This document shows positions 15,848 to 24,303 of a stretch of DNA of 25,863 nt, piece by piece (the first letter of the stretch is position 1; the number at the start of each line of letters is the position of its first letter). Source of the stretch: Bacteroidota bacterium (GTDB taxonomy: Bacteria; Bacteroidota; Bacteroidia; Chitinophagales; Chitinophagaceae); the NCBI GenBank assembly GCA_023392575.1, contig JAEVYV010000117.1, positions 1-25,863 on the forward strand. The letters run 5' to 3'. Both the position numbers and the translations under genes were made by a program. A model generated the notes under the pieces. That model worked only from the letters and a program-made list of their open reading frames with translations, was not told the DNA's origin and did not search any database.

Positions 15848-15877
15848 AAAAGCAGCCCCGCAAAAGCGGAGCTGCTT
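15848..15877 (-). terminator. Rho-independent terminator after the APC permease
   Basis: AAGCAGCCCCGC (15850-15861) and GCGGAGCTGCTT (15866-15877) pair with one mismatch around AAAA. Reading on the minus strand the hairpin is followed by TTTTATTTG, and it lies about 20 bases beyond the permease stop. Confidence 0.8.
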
Positions 15878-15898
15878 CTATTTACAAAAAAATATGAT

Positions 15899-17548
15899 TT
15901 ATTTTTTGCCCAGCCGGCTGCCGTAAATGAAAACATGCAGCGCAGCAAAGATCAGGGAGAAATAAAACAACGCGGTATCCGGATTGTCGGCCTGGGTCAT
16001 TCCGTGGTGGATGAAGGCAACAATTGCCAGCAAGGCAACAAGGGCCAGACCGCTCCATCCCACAATGCGGTTGCTTCGGCCAAAAGACTTAACGTCGCCG
16101 CTGGAAAGAACGCTGTGCTTCATTCCATACCACAGATAAATGTCAAAACCGATCATCATCCATACGATCAAACGGATCCAGGTATCCAAAGGCAGAAAGA
16201 CCATCATGAACAAACAGGTGGCTACGCCCAGGATCGGCACCAGGGGTACCAGCGGGGTTTTAAACGCTCTGGGTGCATTGGGTTCGCTTTTGCGCAACAC
16301 CACCACGCCGATGCAAACCAAAATAAAGGCAAACAAGGTTCCGATGCTGGTCATTTCGCCTACCACGCGGGCCGGTACAAAAGCGGCAAACAAGCTCACA
16401 AAAAGCATGAACAGGGCATTGGATTTGGCCGGTGTTCTGAATTTAGGATGTACGCTGGAGAAGACGCGTGGCAATAAACCATCTTTACTCATGCTGTAGA
16501 AAACGCGGCTTTGTCCCATCAGCATTACTAAGATAACCGAGGCATAACCGGCAAGAATGGCTACGATAATGGCACGGTTCAGCCAGGGATAATCGGGATG
16601 AATAGCGCCGCTGGCATCGGGAGTTCCCATGTGCTCAATAGCTACGGCAACCGGGGCAATGCCATCCTGTCCTTTAAACGAGGTATAGTTGGTGACGCCG
16701 GTCATGACGTGTGCAAACAAGATGTACAAAACGGTACAGATGGCGAGCGAACCCAAAATACCCCAGGGCATATCCTTTTTGGGGTTTTTGGCTTCCTGCG
16801 CTGCAGTGCTCACCGCGTCAAAACCAATGTAGGCAAAGAACACAATGGCTGCTGCCCGGATGATGCCGCTGAAGCCATACTCGCCAAAGGTTCCTGTATT
16901 GGTGGGAATGTAAGGAGTGTAGTTGTCGTTGTTGATGTATTTCCAGCCTAAGAAAATAAAGATCAGCACTACGGCCACTTTCAGGGCAACAATGATGGCA
17001 TTGACAAAAGCACTTTCCTGTGTGCCTTTAATCAGCAGCAAACTCATTAAAACCACAATGAACACGGCCGGTAGGTTGATCATACCGCCGTCCCAGGGCC
17101 CGGCCACCAAGAAGGTGGGCAGGTGTACGTCAAAGCCTTCTAAAAATTTTATGAGGTAGCGGCTCCAGCTGATGCTCACCGTAGCAGCGCCTACGGCATA
17201 TTCCAATACCAGGTCCCATCCAATGATCCAGGCAATAAATTCGCCCATGGTGGCATAGCTGTAGGTATAGGCGCTACCGGCCACCGGAATCATCGAGGCA
17301 AATTCGGCATAGCACAAACCGGCAAACGCACAACCCAGTGCCGCCACAATAAAGGAAATGGTAATGGCCGGACCTGCCTGGTTAGCAGCAGCTCCGCCCG
17401 TGATGGAAAACAAACCGGCACCAATAATGGCTCCGATGCCTAATGCAATTAATCCCCAAACGCCCAGTGTTTTTTTCAGTGAATGTCCACTACTATCTTG
17501 GGCCTCGGCTAAAAGTCCCGCAAGAGGTTTCCTAACAAATAAACTCAT
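15899..17548 (-). CDS. APC superfamily amino acid permease (cationic amino acid transporter type)
   Basis: This 549-residue inner-membrane transporter has about 13-14 hydrophobic helices. The N-terminal LGVWGLIALGIGAIIGAGLF segment is the unwound helix 1 that binds the amino acid backbone in the APC fold. It is followed by AGLCYAEFASMIPVAGSAYTYSY, GWDLVLEYAVGAATV and FFAYIGFDAVSTAAQEAKNPKKDMP, all typical of the eukaryote-like CAT subgroup of permeases. Length fits. It would import an amino acid by proton-coupled or exchange transport; the exact substrate is not readable. It has its own terminator and sits divergent from a second amino acid/dicarboxylate carrier, with 163 bases between the starts. 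Confidence 0.93.
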   Translation of the reverse strand: MSLFVRKPLAGLLAEAQDSSGHSLKKTLGVWGLIALGIGAIIGAGLFSITGGAAANQAGPAITISFIVAALGCAFAGLCYAEFASMIPVAGSAYTYSYATMGEFIAWIIGWDLVLEYAVGAATVSISWSRYLIKFLEGFDVHLPTFLVAGPWDGGMINLPAVFIVVLMSLLLIKGTQESAFVNAIIVALKVAVVLIFIFLGWKYINNDNYTPYIPTNTGTFGEYGFSGIIRAAAIVFFAYIGFDAVSTAAQEAKNPKKDMPWGILGSLAICTVLYILFAHVMTGVTNYTSFKGQDGIAPVAVAIEHMGTPDASGAIHPDYPWLNRAIIVAILAGYASVILVMLMGQSRVFYSMSKDGLLPRVFSSVHPKFRTPAKSNALFMLFVSLFAAFVPARVVGEMTSIGTLFAFILVCIGVVVLRKSEPNAPRAFKTPLVPLVPILGVATCLFMMVFLPLDTWIRLIVWMMIGFDIYLWYGMKHSVLSSGDVKSFGRSNRIVGWSGLALVALLAIVAFIHHGMTQADNPDTALFYFSLIFAALHVFIYGSRLGKK

Positions 17549-17711
17549 AAGTGAATTTTATAATGATGGCTTTTAAAAGCTCGTAAAATAAATAATAATT
17601 TAATAAACACTTGGATTCTTTTAGAAAAAAAAGGCCTTGTGTGAAAAGCGGTGAAAGTGTATATGTCCTTTTTTTTTCCGATTTTCGGCACTCTTTTAAC
17701 AAGCCGTCTAT
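17549..17711. promoter_or_regulatory. Divergent intergenic region between two transporter genes
   Basis: This 163-base AT-rich region must hold the promoters of both the APC permease (minus) and the symporter (plus). It contains a perfect 12-bp palindrome GCTTTTAAAAGC at 17569-17580, 21 bases in front of the permease start. Neither side shows an exact TAnnTTTG box; a TATTTTAC on the minus strand (near 17583-17592) is the nearest match for the permease. Confidence 0.35.
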
Positions 17712-18947
17712 ATGAGCAAAGGAAACAAACTGACGATATACATCCTTGCCGCCATGGTATTGGGTTTTTTGCTGGGGTTGTATATTTTCAATAGCACATC
17801 AGAAGCATTTCGGGCCGATTTTTCAAAGAACATAAAATTATTAAGCACCATTTTTATCCGCCTGGTGCAGATGATTATTGCGCCGTTGGTTTTTTCCACC
17901 CTGGTGGTGGGCATTGCCAAGCTGGGTGATTTAAAAACAGTAGGCCGCGTTGGCGGCAAGGCCATCCTGTGGTTTATTACTGCATCCCTGGCTTCGCTTT
18001 TGATCGGCATGGTGCTGGTTAATTATTTCGAGCCGGGTAAGTACATCAGTCTGTCGCAAAAAGATGTGGCCGGGCTGTCGGATCTGATGACCAAGCAACA
18101 AGGGTTCTCGCTTCAAAACTTTGTGGAGCATGTCATTCCCAAAAGCTTTATTGAGGCCATGGCCACCAATGAGATCTTGCAATTGGTTGTCTTTTCCATC
18201 TTTTTTGGAGTGGCGGCTGCGGCCATTGGCGATTATGTAAAGCCGGTGATCAAAGCCCTGGAAGCGGTTTCGCACATCATTTTAAAGATGGTAAACTACG
18301 TGATGAACTTTGCCCCCCTGGGTGTGTTCGGCGCCATTGCCGCGGTGGTGGCAGTCAACGGTACCACCATATTTAATTTTTACATCAAATATTTTGCATT
18401 CTTCTTAATCGGCATTGCCGTACTGTGGGTACTGCTTTTGGGAGTGGGCTTTATTATCTTAAAAGGAAGGATGAAAGAACTGATGCGCCGCATTGGCAGC
18501 CCGCTGCTGATTGCGTTTAGCACCACCAGCAGCGAGGCCGTGTTTCCCAAACTGACCGAAGAGTTGGAGCGCTTTGGCTGCCGCGATAAAATTGTGGCCT
18601 TTGTACTGCCCCTGGGTTATTCGTTTAACCTTGACGGCAGCATGATGTACATGACCTTTGCCAGCCTGGCTATTGCCCAGGCCTATGGCATGCACATGCC
18701 CCTGGGCGTGCAGTTGACCATGCTGTTGGTGTTGATGCTGACCAGCAAAGGCATTGCCGGTGTGCCCCGTGCCTCCCTGGTGGTGGTGCTGGCAACTTGT
18801 GCTATGTTTAACATTCCGCCAGAAGGAGTTGCTTTAATATTGCCGATCGATCACTTTTGCGATATGTTCCGTACCGCGACCAATGTGGTAGGGAATGCCT
18901 TAGCAACAAGCGTGGTGAGTAAATGGGAAGGAGAACTGGAAAGCTAA
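17712..18947 (+). CDS. Dicarboxylate/amino acid:cation symporter (DAACS family)
   Basis: This 411-residue transporter has the glutamate-transporter fold. Seen in order: FIRLVQMIIAPLVFSTLVVGI near residue 55, the re-entrant loop HP1 with STTSSEAVFPKL (270-281), SFNLDGS in helix 7 (304-310), and helix 8 with DMFRTATNVVGN (384-395). By alignment with the archaeal homologue GltPh, D384, R387, T388 and N391 match substrate and cation residues. The last aspartate of that motif, a sodium ligand in GltPh, is N395 here. The retained D384 suggests an amino acid rather than a plain dicarboxylate as substrate; the N suggests different ion coupling. Both are inference. It leads a unit with DedA (33 bases downstream). 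Confidence 0.93.
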   Translation: MSKGNKLTIYILAAMVLGFLLGLYIFNSTSEAFRADFSKNIKLLSTIFIRLVQMIIAPLVFSTLVVGIAKLGDLKTVGRVGGKAILWFITASLASLLIGMVLVNYFEPGKYISLSQKDVAGLSDLMTKQQGFSLQNFVEHVIPKSFIEAMATNEILQLVVFSIFFGVAAAAIGDYVKPVIKALEAVSHIILKMVNYVMNFAPLGVFGAIAAVVAVNGTTIFNFYIKYFAFFLIGIAVLWVLLLGVGFIILKGRMKELMRRIGSPLLIAFSTTSSEAVFPKLTEELERFGCRDKIVAFVLPLGYSFNLDGSMMYMTFASLAIAQAYGMHMPLGVQLTMLLVLMLTSKGIAGVPRASLVVVLATCAMFNIPPEGVALILPIDHFCDMFRTATNVVGNALATSVVSKWEGELES

Positions 18948-18980
18948 AAAAACATTACATAGCCAATAAGAATTTCAGAC

Positions 18981-19634
18981 ATGCTAAACAACCTGATTGA
19001 TTGGATCATAGAGAACGGAGGCCTTTACATTTTACTTTTAGTGGTTTTTGCGGAAACCGGACTGTTTGTTGGTTTTTTCCTTCCCGGCGACTCCCTGCTG
19101 TTTGCTGCCGGCATTAAAATGAGCAAGCTTTCCGAAGAGTTTTACGGGGCTCATTATTCGGCCATTATCTTGCTGGTGGTGATTGCTTCGGTGGTTGGAA
19201 ACATTGTGGGCTATTGGTTTGGCTACAAAACCGGTCCCATGCTTTTTGAAAGAAAGGATACCTGGTTGTTTAAAAAGAAACACCTGATCCGGGCCAAGGA
19301 GTTTTATGAACAAAACGGCAAGGGCACCATCTTTGTTGCCAAGTTCCTGCCCATTATCAGAACCTTTGCCCCCATTGTTGCCGGCGTGGTGCGGATGGAT
19401 CGGTCCACATTTCTTTTGTACAATATTTTGGGCAGCCTGGCCTGGGTTTTTTCCATGATGCTGGGTGGCCATTTTTTGGAAACATGGGTAAACGACAAAT
19501 TTGGTTTTAGCCTGGCCAAGCATATCGAGTGGATTGCATTGGGTATTATCCTGGTGACTACTTTGCCGGTGTTGTGGAAATTGTTTTTTGCGAAAAAGCC
19601 GGTAGTGCCTGCAGAAAATAATTCTAACCACTAA
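18981..19634 (+). CDS. DedA family membrane protein
   Basis: This 217-residue inner-membrane protein of the DedA/VTT family shows FAETGLFVGFFLPGDSLLF near residue 25, the conserved glycine-rich GNIVGYWFGYKTGP, and KFLPIIRTFAPIVAGVVRMD near residue 120. The latter carries the arginine and proline residues typical of the re-entrant segment. Recent work on the family links members to recycling of undecaprenyl phosphate or phospholipid flipping and to membrane-potential homeostasis. Which applies here is unknown. Spacing is 33 bases after the symporter and 5 bases before the MFS gene, so it is likely the middle gene of a three-gene unit. Confidence 0.93.
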   Translation: MLNNLIDWIIENGGLYILLLVVFAETGLFVGFFLPGDSLLFAAGIKMSKLSEEFYGAHYSAIILLVVIASVVGNIVGYWFGYKTGPMLFERKDTWLFKKKHLIRAKEFYEQNGKGTIFVAKFLPIIRTFAPIVAGVVRMDRSTFLLYNILGSLAWVFSMMLGGHFLETWVNDKFGFSLAKHIEWIALGIILVTTLPVLWKLFFAKKPVVPAENNSNH

Positions 19635-19639
19635 GTTGC

Positions 19640-20884
19640 ATGAAGCAAAAGCACTCTTCTTCTGTTTTCAATCTTGCAGTTGTTGTTGCGGCGCTTGGGT
19701 ATTTTGTTGACATCTACGACCTTCTTTTGTTTGCCATTGTTCGGGAGCCTTCGCTCCGGGACCTGGGCATTGATAAAGCCAACAGCAAAGCCATGCTGGC
19801 TGCCAGTACCACCATCATCAACTGGCAAATGGTGGGGCTGCTGATCGGCGGGATTGTGTGGGGCGTGATGGGCGATAAAAGAGGAAGGCTTAGTGTTTTG
19901 TTCGGCTCCATTTTGCTTTATTCCGTGGCCAACTTTCTCACCGGGTATGTGACTACGGTGGAGCAATATGCGCATGCCCGTTTTGCGGCCGGCATTGGTT
20001 TGGCAGGAGAGCTGGGCGCCGGCATCACACTGGTGAGTGAGTTGTTGCCCAAAGAAAAACGGGGCATCGGCACGTCTTTGGTGGCGGGCATTGGCTTGTT
20101 TGGGGCCGTGTTTGCTTATTTCACCTATGATTTCACAGGCGATTGGCGTTTGTGTTATAAGATTGGAGGTGTTTTGGGGATTTTGTTGTTGTTCCTGCGC
20201 ATCAGTGTGGCGGAAAGCGGCATGTTTCACCAGGTAAAGCAGCAAGGAGTAAGCAGGGGCAACCTGCTGATGTTTTTTACCAGCGCCACGCGTTTTCGTA
20301 AATACCTGCTGGCCATACTCATTGGCCTGCCTACCTGGTTTGTGATTGGTGTTCTGGTCAATTACAGCAACCGGTTTGCCGAACAATTATACGGAGTCAA
20401 TGCGGTGAACAGCGGCAAGGCCATCATGTATGCTTACATAGGCATAGCTCTGGGCGATATACTGATTGGCTTTGTCAGCCAGTATTTTAAAAGCAGAAAA
20501 AAGGCTTTGTATCTTTTTTATGGGCTCTGTATTATTTCAGGAATTCTTTTCTTTAGCCCCTGGAATAATAATGATACCAGAATGTATATCATTTGTACGG
20601 TCCTTTGTTTCAGCACCGGTTTCTGGGCCATTTTTGTAACCATGGGGGCCGAGCAGTTTGGTACCAACCTGCGGGCTACCGCCGCCACCACCATTCCCAA
20701 TATGGTGCGGGGCTCGCTGCCTTTGATCAATATGCTGTTTAAAGATGTTTTCCAGGACTCCTGGGGCTGGGCTCTTGTAAAGAGCGGCATCGTTACCGGC
20801 ATCATTGCCATGGCCATAACTTTAATTGCTGCTTATTTTACGGAGGAAACATTTCATAAAGATTTGAATTATGTGGAGGAGTGA
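19640..20884 (+). CDS. MFS transporter (metabolite:proton symporter-like)
   Basis: This 414-residue protein of the major facilitator superfamily has twelve probable helices. The loop 2-3 signature appears as GVMGDKRGRLSVLFGS near residue 75. The FAAGIGLAGELGAGITLVSELLPKEKRGIG stretch (helices 4-5 and loop) resembles the metabolite:H+ symporter branch (ProP/ShiA-like). No substrate can be assigned. The gene starts 5 bases after the DedA stop and so is translated from the same message. A weak imperfect hairpin without a T-run follows the stop (20885-20908). Confidence 0.9.
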   Translation: MKQKHSSSVFNLAVVVAALGYFVDIYDLLLFAIVREPSLRDLGIDKANSKAMLAASTTIINWQMVGLLIGGIVWGVMGDKRGRLSVLFGSILLYSVANFLTGYVTTVEQYAHARFAAGIGLAGELGAGITLVSELLPKEKRGIGTSLVAGIGLFGAVFAYFTYDFTGDWRLCYKIGGVLGILLLFLRISVAESGMFHQVKQQGVSRGNLLMFFTSATRFRKYLLAILIGLPTWFVIGVLVNYSNRFAEQLYGVNAVNSGKAIMYAYIGIALGDILIGFVSQYFKSRKKALYLFYGLCIISGILFFSPWNNNDTRMYIICTVLCFSTGFWAIFVTMGAEQFGTNLRATAATTIPNMVRGSLPLINMLFKDVFQDSWGWALVKSGIVTGIIAMAITLIAAYFTEETFHKDLNYVEE

Positions 20885-21131
20885 TCTCCCTGTTCGCTCA
20901 AGGGGAGACTGAGGATAGAGGGCTTTTCTTATGGCAGTCTTACTTTAGGAAAAGATATTGTTTTGGTTTTTTGGATGGCACCCTCTGAGGGTTGTTTTAC
21001 TTTGTTGTAAATTTTTAACGCTACCATCAATACATAGAAAGAATTCTATCAAAGGAAATAATTTGAATTTAAAAATGAGTGAAAAAGAAAACTATGGGGC
21101 ATCTAAGTCGCCTCTTCAGGGGAACAAGGGA
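20885..21131 (+). promoter_or_regulatory. Leader and likely promoter of the GT9 gene
   Basis: This region holds an imperfect CTCCC/GGGAG hairpin just after the MFS stop. A candidate promoter follows: TTG at 20971-20973, then TTACTTTG at 20997-21004, close to TAnnTTTG, with 23 bases between. That would start the GT9 message near 21010 and leave a leader of more than 100 bases. It argues against the in-frame start at 20958. Confidence 0.4.
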
Positions 21132-22139
21132 ATGAAGTTTTTAATAATCCGGTTTTCTTCGATTGGTGATATTGTACTGACCACACCGGTGGTTCGCTGC
21201 CTGAAAAAACAACTGCCCGGGGCCGAGATCCACTTCCTGATCAAGCCCCAGTTTAAGACCGTCATGGAGCACAACCCCTATGTTGATAAAATCCATGTGC
21301 TGCGGGAGGATTGGGACGCCATGATCAGGGAGTTAAAAGCAGAAAAGTTTGACCACATCATCGACCTGCACCACAACCTCAGAACCCTGCGGGTGAGAAA
21401 AGCACTGAACGTGCCGGCGCATGCTTTCAACAAACTCAATATCGAAAAATTCATTTTTGTCAAACTCAAATGGAATGTGATGCCGAAGCAGCACATCATC
21501 GACCGCTACCTGGAAACTGTGGCTTCTTTTGGTGTTCGGAACGACGGCGAGGGAATGGATTATTTCATCCCCAAGGAAGAAGAGGTACAACAAAGCGACA
21601 TTCCCACTTCGCACCACCTGGGGTACATTGCCCTTGTGATCGGCGCTTCTTTTTACACAAAGAAGCTGCCCGTGTACAAGCTGCAGGAGCTGTGCCAAAA
21701 AATAAACCACCCCATTATTCTTTTGGGGGCCCAGGAAGAATTTGCCGAAGCAGAGGAGATCAAAAAAGTGGATCCGGTAAAAATTTACAACGCCTGCGGA
21801 AAGTTTACCCTCAATGAAAGCGCAGACCTGGTGCGAAAATCAAAACTGGTGATTGCGCACGATACGGGGCTGATGCACATTGCCGCTGCTTTAAAAAAAC
21901 AGGTCATTGCCATTTGGGGTAGCACCACGCCTTCTTTTGGAATGGTGCCGTATTACGGCGAAAATTATTTGCTCCAACACGCCAAGCCTTACGACGACGT
22001 GCAGGTGCATAAGCTCTGGTGTCGGCCCTGTACCAAAATGGGCCGGAACAAATGCCCCCAAGGCCATTTTAAATGCATGAAAAATATTGACACGGACGAA
22101 ATCGTGCAAAGGGTGAATGCCCGGCTGGGCAGAAGCTGA
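21132..22139 (+). CDS. Glycosyltransferase family 9 (heptosyltransferase-like)
   Basis: This 335-residue enzyme has the GT-B fold and probably adds a sugar to lipopolysaccharide core at the cytoplasmic face of the inner membrane. The N-terminus FLIIRFSSIGDIVLTTPV is the family's acceptor-side signature, and HDTGLMHIAAALKK (from residue 243) with IWGSTTP is the nucleotide-sugar site. Near the end four cysteines, C297, C300, C308 and C315, form CxxC-x7-C-x6-C, a cluster seen in one branch of the family that may bind metal. I chose the ATG at 21132 because it gives the usual N-terminus and has AGGGG 9 bases upstream; the ATG at 21075 would add 19 polar residues. It is probably a single-gene unit. 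Confidence 0.9.
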   Translation: MKFLIIRFSSIGDIVLTTPVVRCLKKQLPGAEIHFLIKPQFKTVMEHNPYVDKIHVLREDWDAMIRELKAEKFDHIIDLHHNLRTLRVRKALNVPAHAFNKLNIEKFIFVKLKWNVMPKQHIIDRYLETVASFGVRNDGEGMDYFIPKEEEVQQSDIPTSHHLGYIALVIGASFYTKKLPVYKLQELCQKINHPIILLGAQEEFAEAEEIKKVDPVKIYNACGKFTLNESADLVRKSKLVIAHDTGLMHIAAALKKQVIAIWGSTTPSFGMVPYYGENYLLQHAKPYDDVQVHKLWCRPCTKMGRNKCPQGHFKCMKNIDTDEIVQRVNARLGRS

Positions 22140-22291
22140 TGGAACTCTAGTTTGATGCCCAACCGTTGTCGCAGGAATCATCGGGAAACGTGAGACGGCA
22201 GAGATGAAACAGAAACAGCCTTTTTCTCTTCTCTCATTGATCGTCTGCCCTCTTGATAACCGTTGGGCAGGATCTGCCAATTGCAGTTTTC

Positions 22292-22924
22292 TTAAAACTC
22301 AAACTCCTTTACCGAAGCATCGTGCAGGATCTGTTTGGTAAACCGGTTGTGGTTTTTTTCGGAACCATGGGCCAGCCAGGTGCCAATAATGTAGTCGCCG
22401 TTTTTTGTCCGTTTTATTCTTTTGAATTTGAGGTTGCATTCTTCAAGCAGCGTTTCGTACTCCTTCAGAAGATCTTCTTTGTAAACACTGACGATTTTAT
22501 AGGTGTGTGATTGGTTGACGTCGTCCATCAAACTTTCCAGTTTTATCAACAGCAAGAGGGCCGCCAGGATAATGACTGTGGAAATCAGAACGGCACTGTA
22601 TGCTCCATCGGCAATGCCCATTCCCAAGGCCGCCACCGCCCAAATGGTAGCAGCGGTGGTAATGCCGTTGACCCTGTTCTCACTTTTAAAAATCACCCCG
22701 CCGCCAATAAAGCCAATGCCGGTAACAATGTTGGAGGCAATCCGGTCGGGAGTGGCTCCTGAAATGTGAATGGAAAAAGTGGTAAACAAAAAAGAACCCA
22801 GGCAAATCAGGATCATGGTTCTAAACCCGGCCGATTTGCTTCGGAGCTCTCTTTCGGCGCCAACCAAACCGCCGACCAGAACAACCAATAAAATTCTGAA
22901 TAGTAAAACATCCAGTGTGGGCAT
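22292..22924 (-). CDS. MgtC/SapB family membrane protein
   Basis: This 210-residue inner-membrane protein has four to five hydrophobic helices in the first 125 residues and a soluble C-terminal part of about 80 residues. The family motifs are GGLVGAERELRSKSAGFRTM (residues 18-37) and GIGFIGGGVIF near residue 70, followed by GITTAATIWAVAALGMGIADG. MgtC is a virulence and low-magnesium survival factor in some pathogens, but most environmental homologues have no tested role. It is convergent with the GT9 gene; the 152 bases between them show no clear terminator. I see no magnesium-type leader upstream. Confidence 0.93.
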   Translation of the reverse strand: MPTLDVLLFRILLVVLVGGLVGAERELRSKSAGFRTMILICLGSFLFTTFSIHISGATPDRIASNIVTGIGFIGGGVIFKSENRVNGITTAATIWAVAALGMGIADGAYSAVLISTVIILAALLLLIKLESLMDDVNQSHTYKIVSVYKEDLLKEYETLLEECNLKFKRIKRTKNGDYIIGTWLAHGSEKNHNRFTKQILHDASVKEFEF

Positions 22925-22991
22925 ATGTTGAGTTTATTTCGTTCAAACGCTGCAGAAAGAAAACTGCAAGACACATGCCTGAGATAGCCAG

Positions 22992-23019
22992 CAAAAAGTC
23001 CGCCGTTGCGGACTTTTTG
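22992..23019 (-). terminator. Rho-independent terminator after hsp20
   Basis: CAAAAAGTCCGC (22992-23003) and GCGGACTTTTTG (23008-23019) form a perfect 12-bp stem with a CGTT loop. Read on the minus strand the 3' arm ends in a T5 run. It abuts the Hsp20 stop codon, which begins at base 23020. Confidence 0.88.
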
Positions 23020-23460
23020 TTATGCAATTTGGATCATTTTGGGCGGCTTTTGTTTGGCTTCTTCTTTTTTGGGAATCAACAAACGCAAAACGCCGTTTTC
23101 GTATTTGGCTTGGATCTTGTCCATATCCACCACCTCTTTGTGAAGCTGGAAGGTCCGCTGGAATGACTGGTAGCTAAATTCCCGTCGTACAAAGCGGCTG
23201 TTTTCGCTTTCTTCCTGCTGGTCTTGTTTTTCACTGCTGATGGTGAGTGTATTGCCATCAAGCTCTACTTTAAAATCGTCTTTGGTCATTCCGGGGGCAG
23301 CCATTTCCACTTCGTAGCCCTCGGCTGTTTCTTTGATGTTTACAGCAGGCAAGGTTGTGTTTGTGGATGAGTTGTTGTTCCATCCCCAGTTCCATAGATC
23401 CCGGGAAAACAGATCATCAAATACGCTGGGGAAGAGCTCGTTTCTTCTGATGAGTGTCAT
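23020..23460 (-). CDS. Hsp20/alpha-crystallin small heat shock protein
   Basis: This 146-residue cytoplasmic holdase chaperone binds unfolding proteins under heat or other stress. The N-terminal arm (FPSVFDDLFSRDLWNWGW) is followed by the alpha-crystallin domain (about residues 38-130): VNIKETAEGYEVEMAAPG, KDDFKVELDGNTLTISSEK and the diagnostic YENGVLRLLIPK. The end carries PPKMIQIA, where the I/V-x-I/V anchor that drives oligomer formation sits. The ATG at 23460 is fixed by a strong GGAGG five bases upstream, which is rare in this window. An upstream in-frame start at 23502 is therefore rejected. It is transcribed alone, with its own terminator. Confidence 0.95.
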   Translation of the reverse strand: MTLIRRNELFPSVFDDLFSRDLWNWGWNNNSSTNTTLPAVNIKETAEGYEVEMAAPGMTKDDFKVELDGNTLTISSEKQDQQEESENSRFVRREFSYQSFQRTFQLHKEVVDMDKIQAKYENGVLRLLIPKKEEAKQKPPKMIQIA

Positions 23461-23465
23461 AATAA

Positions 23466-23470
23466 CCTCC
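23466..23470 (-). promoter_or_regulatory. Strong Shine-Dalgarno sequence of hsp20
   Basis: The minus strand reads GGAGG, then TTATT and the ATG at 23460. Most genes here have A-rich leaders or none at all, so this canonical site is the exception and decides the start. Confidence 0.75.
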
Positions 23471-23577
23471 GTTTTTGGGTTTAACCATATCTGTAAAAAC
23501 AACTTACCCCAAACAAGACCAATACCATAGCCTGCTGTGCTGATTTTTTTTCAGAAAGCTTGAAAATTTGGCAAGCT

Positions 23578-24153
23578 TTAGGGCGTGCCTTCTGTCACGT
23601 TATCATTGGCAGCGCTGCCCAGGCTATAATCGTTGTTCTCTTCGTCTTCTTCACCAATATTTTCATTACGGTCATCTTCTTCGGCGCCCGGCACATCCAG
23701 GTCGTCTGCTGACCGGTCTTCCCCAAAGCCCTTTTCGTTTAGGGGTTCGTTTTGAAAATCCACATTGTCCATCCGGGCCCGCACCAGGTTGTCTTCATCT
23801 TGAGTAGGCATGTAGTCCACATTTTCCAGGGCGCTTCGTTCCTCCCGACTGACATCGGCTGCGGTGCCCGGCGTCAGGTCTTCGCTGTCGTCCAGGTCAA
23901 ATACGCCTATGCCTTCTTCGTCGTCGGAGGCAATGGTTGTGTCGCCTAATTCTCCGGCCGGGGGCACGTGAACAAATTCCTGACCCGGTATGTCTTTTAC
24001 ATCCGGCAAATGGATGATGGTTTCCTCGTTTTTCAGCTCCTCCCTGTCTTTATAGGAATCGGGCAGATCGCCCGGCTTGGTGGAGCGGCCCTCCAGCCGG
24101 TTGTCATTGGGATCTCTTTCAACGGGATCGCTGCTGTTTCGCTTGTCATTCAT
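23578..24153 (-). CDS. Highly acidic, probably disordered protein of unknown function
   Basis: This 191-residue protein has no signal peptide, no membrane helix and very few hydrophobic runs. It is extremely rich in Asp, Glu and Asn, with clusters such as DLDDSEDLTP, GAEEDDRNENIGEEDEE and DNVDFQNEPLNEKGF, and lacks cysteine. This composition predicts a long disordered chain. I do not recognise a named family. It sits directly downstream of a stretch without an obvious promoter and upstream of Hsp20, both on the minus strand, but 117 bases separate the two frames. A stress or solute-binding role would be speculation. The even coding pattern over the whole length and the lack of a competing frame support it as real. 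Confidence 0.75.
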   Translation of the reverse strand: MNDKRNSSDPVERDPNDNRLEGRSTKPGDLPDSYKDREELKNEETIIHLPDVKDIPGQEFVHVPPAGELGDTTIASDDEEGIGVFDLDDSEDLTPGTAADVSREERSALENVDYMPTQDEDNLVRARMDNVDFQNEPLNEKGFGEDRSADDLDVPGAEEDDRNENIGEEDEENNDYSLGSAANDNVTEGTP

Positions 24154-24303
24154 GGCAATGGTTTTCTTAACAGCTGAAAAACTTGTGCCGCAGTGAATAG
24201 CAGAATAGCCGGATGACCTGTCTGGGACTGGTCAAAAAAAGATGCAACAAAACATGAAAATAGCGAAAGGATAAAGCCGAAGCTGGCTGATCGGGATAAA
24301 AAT

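Noticed and set aside
15935..16477. 180-codon plus-strand frame opposite the APC permease
   Set aside because: It is an antisense shadow with Gln/His-rich, non-hydrophobic translation; the minus-strand permease explains the region.
17569..17580. Palindrome GCTTTTAAAAGC before the permease as an operator
   Set aside because: A 12-base AT-rich palindrome in an AT-rich gap is not unusual enough to claim a binding site, so it is only mentioned in the region entry.
19631..20386. Long open frame (251 codons) on the minus strand opposite the MFS gene
   Set aside because: It is a mirror of a well-supported membrane transporter; its translation is rich in His, Gln and Asn with no family features.
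20958..21131. N-terminal extension of the GT9 frame
   Set aside because: A probable promoter lies within it, and the family N-terminus begins at the ATG at 21132.
22156..22269. Inverted arms TGCCCAAC and GTTGGGCA flanking the GT9-MgtC gap
   Set aside because: The arms are only 8 bases, almost 100 bases apart, with no element between them; chance is the simpler explanation.
23555..23579. AAAGCTTG / CAAGCTTT hairpin at the end of the acidic-protein gene
   Set aside because: It looks like a terminator, but on the minus strand the hairpin is followed by A residues rather than T, and the 9-base loop with an 8-bp stem is weak.
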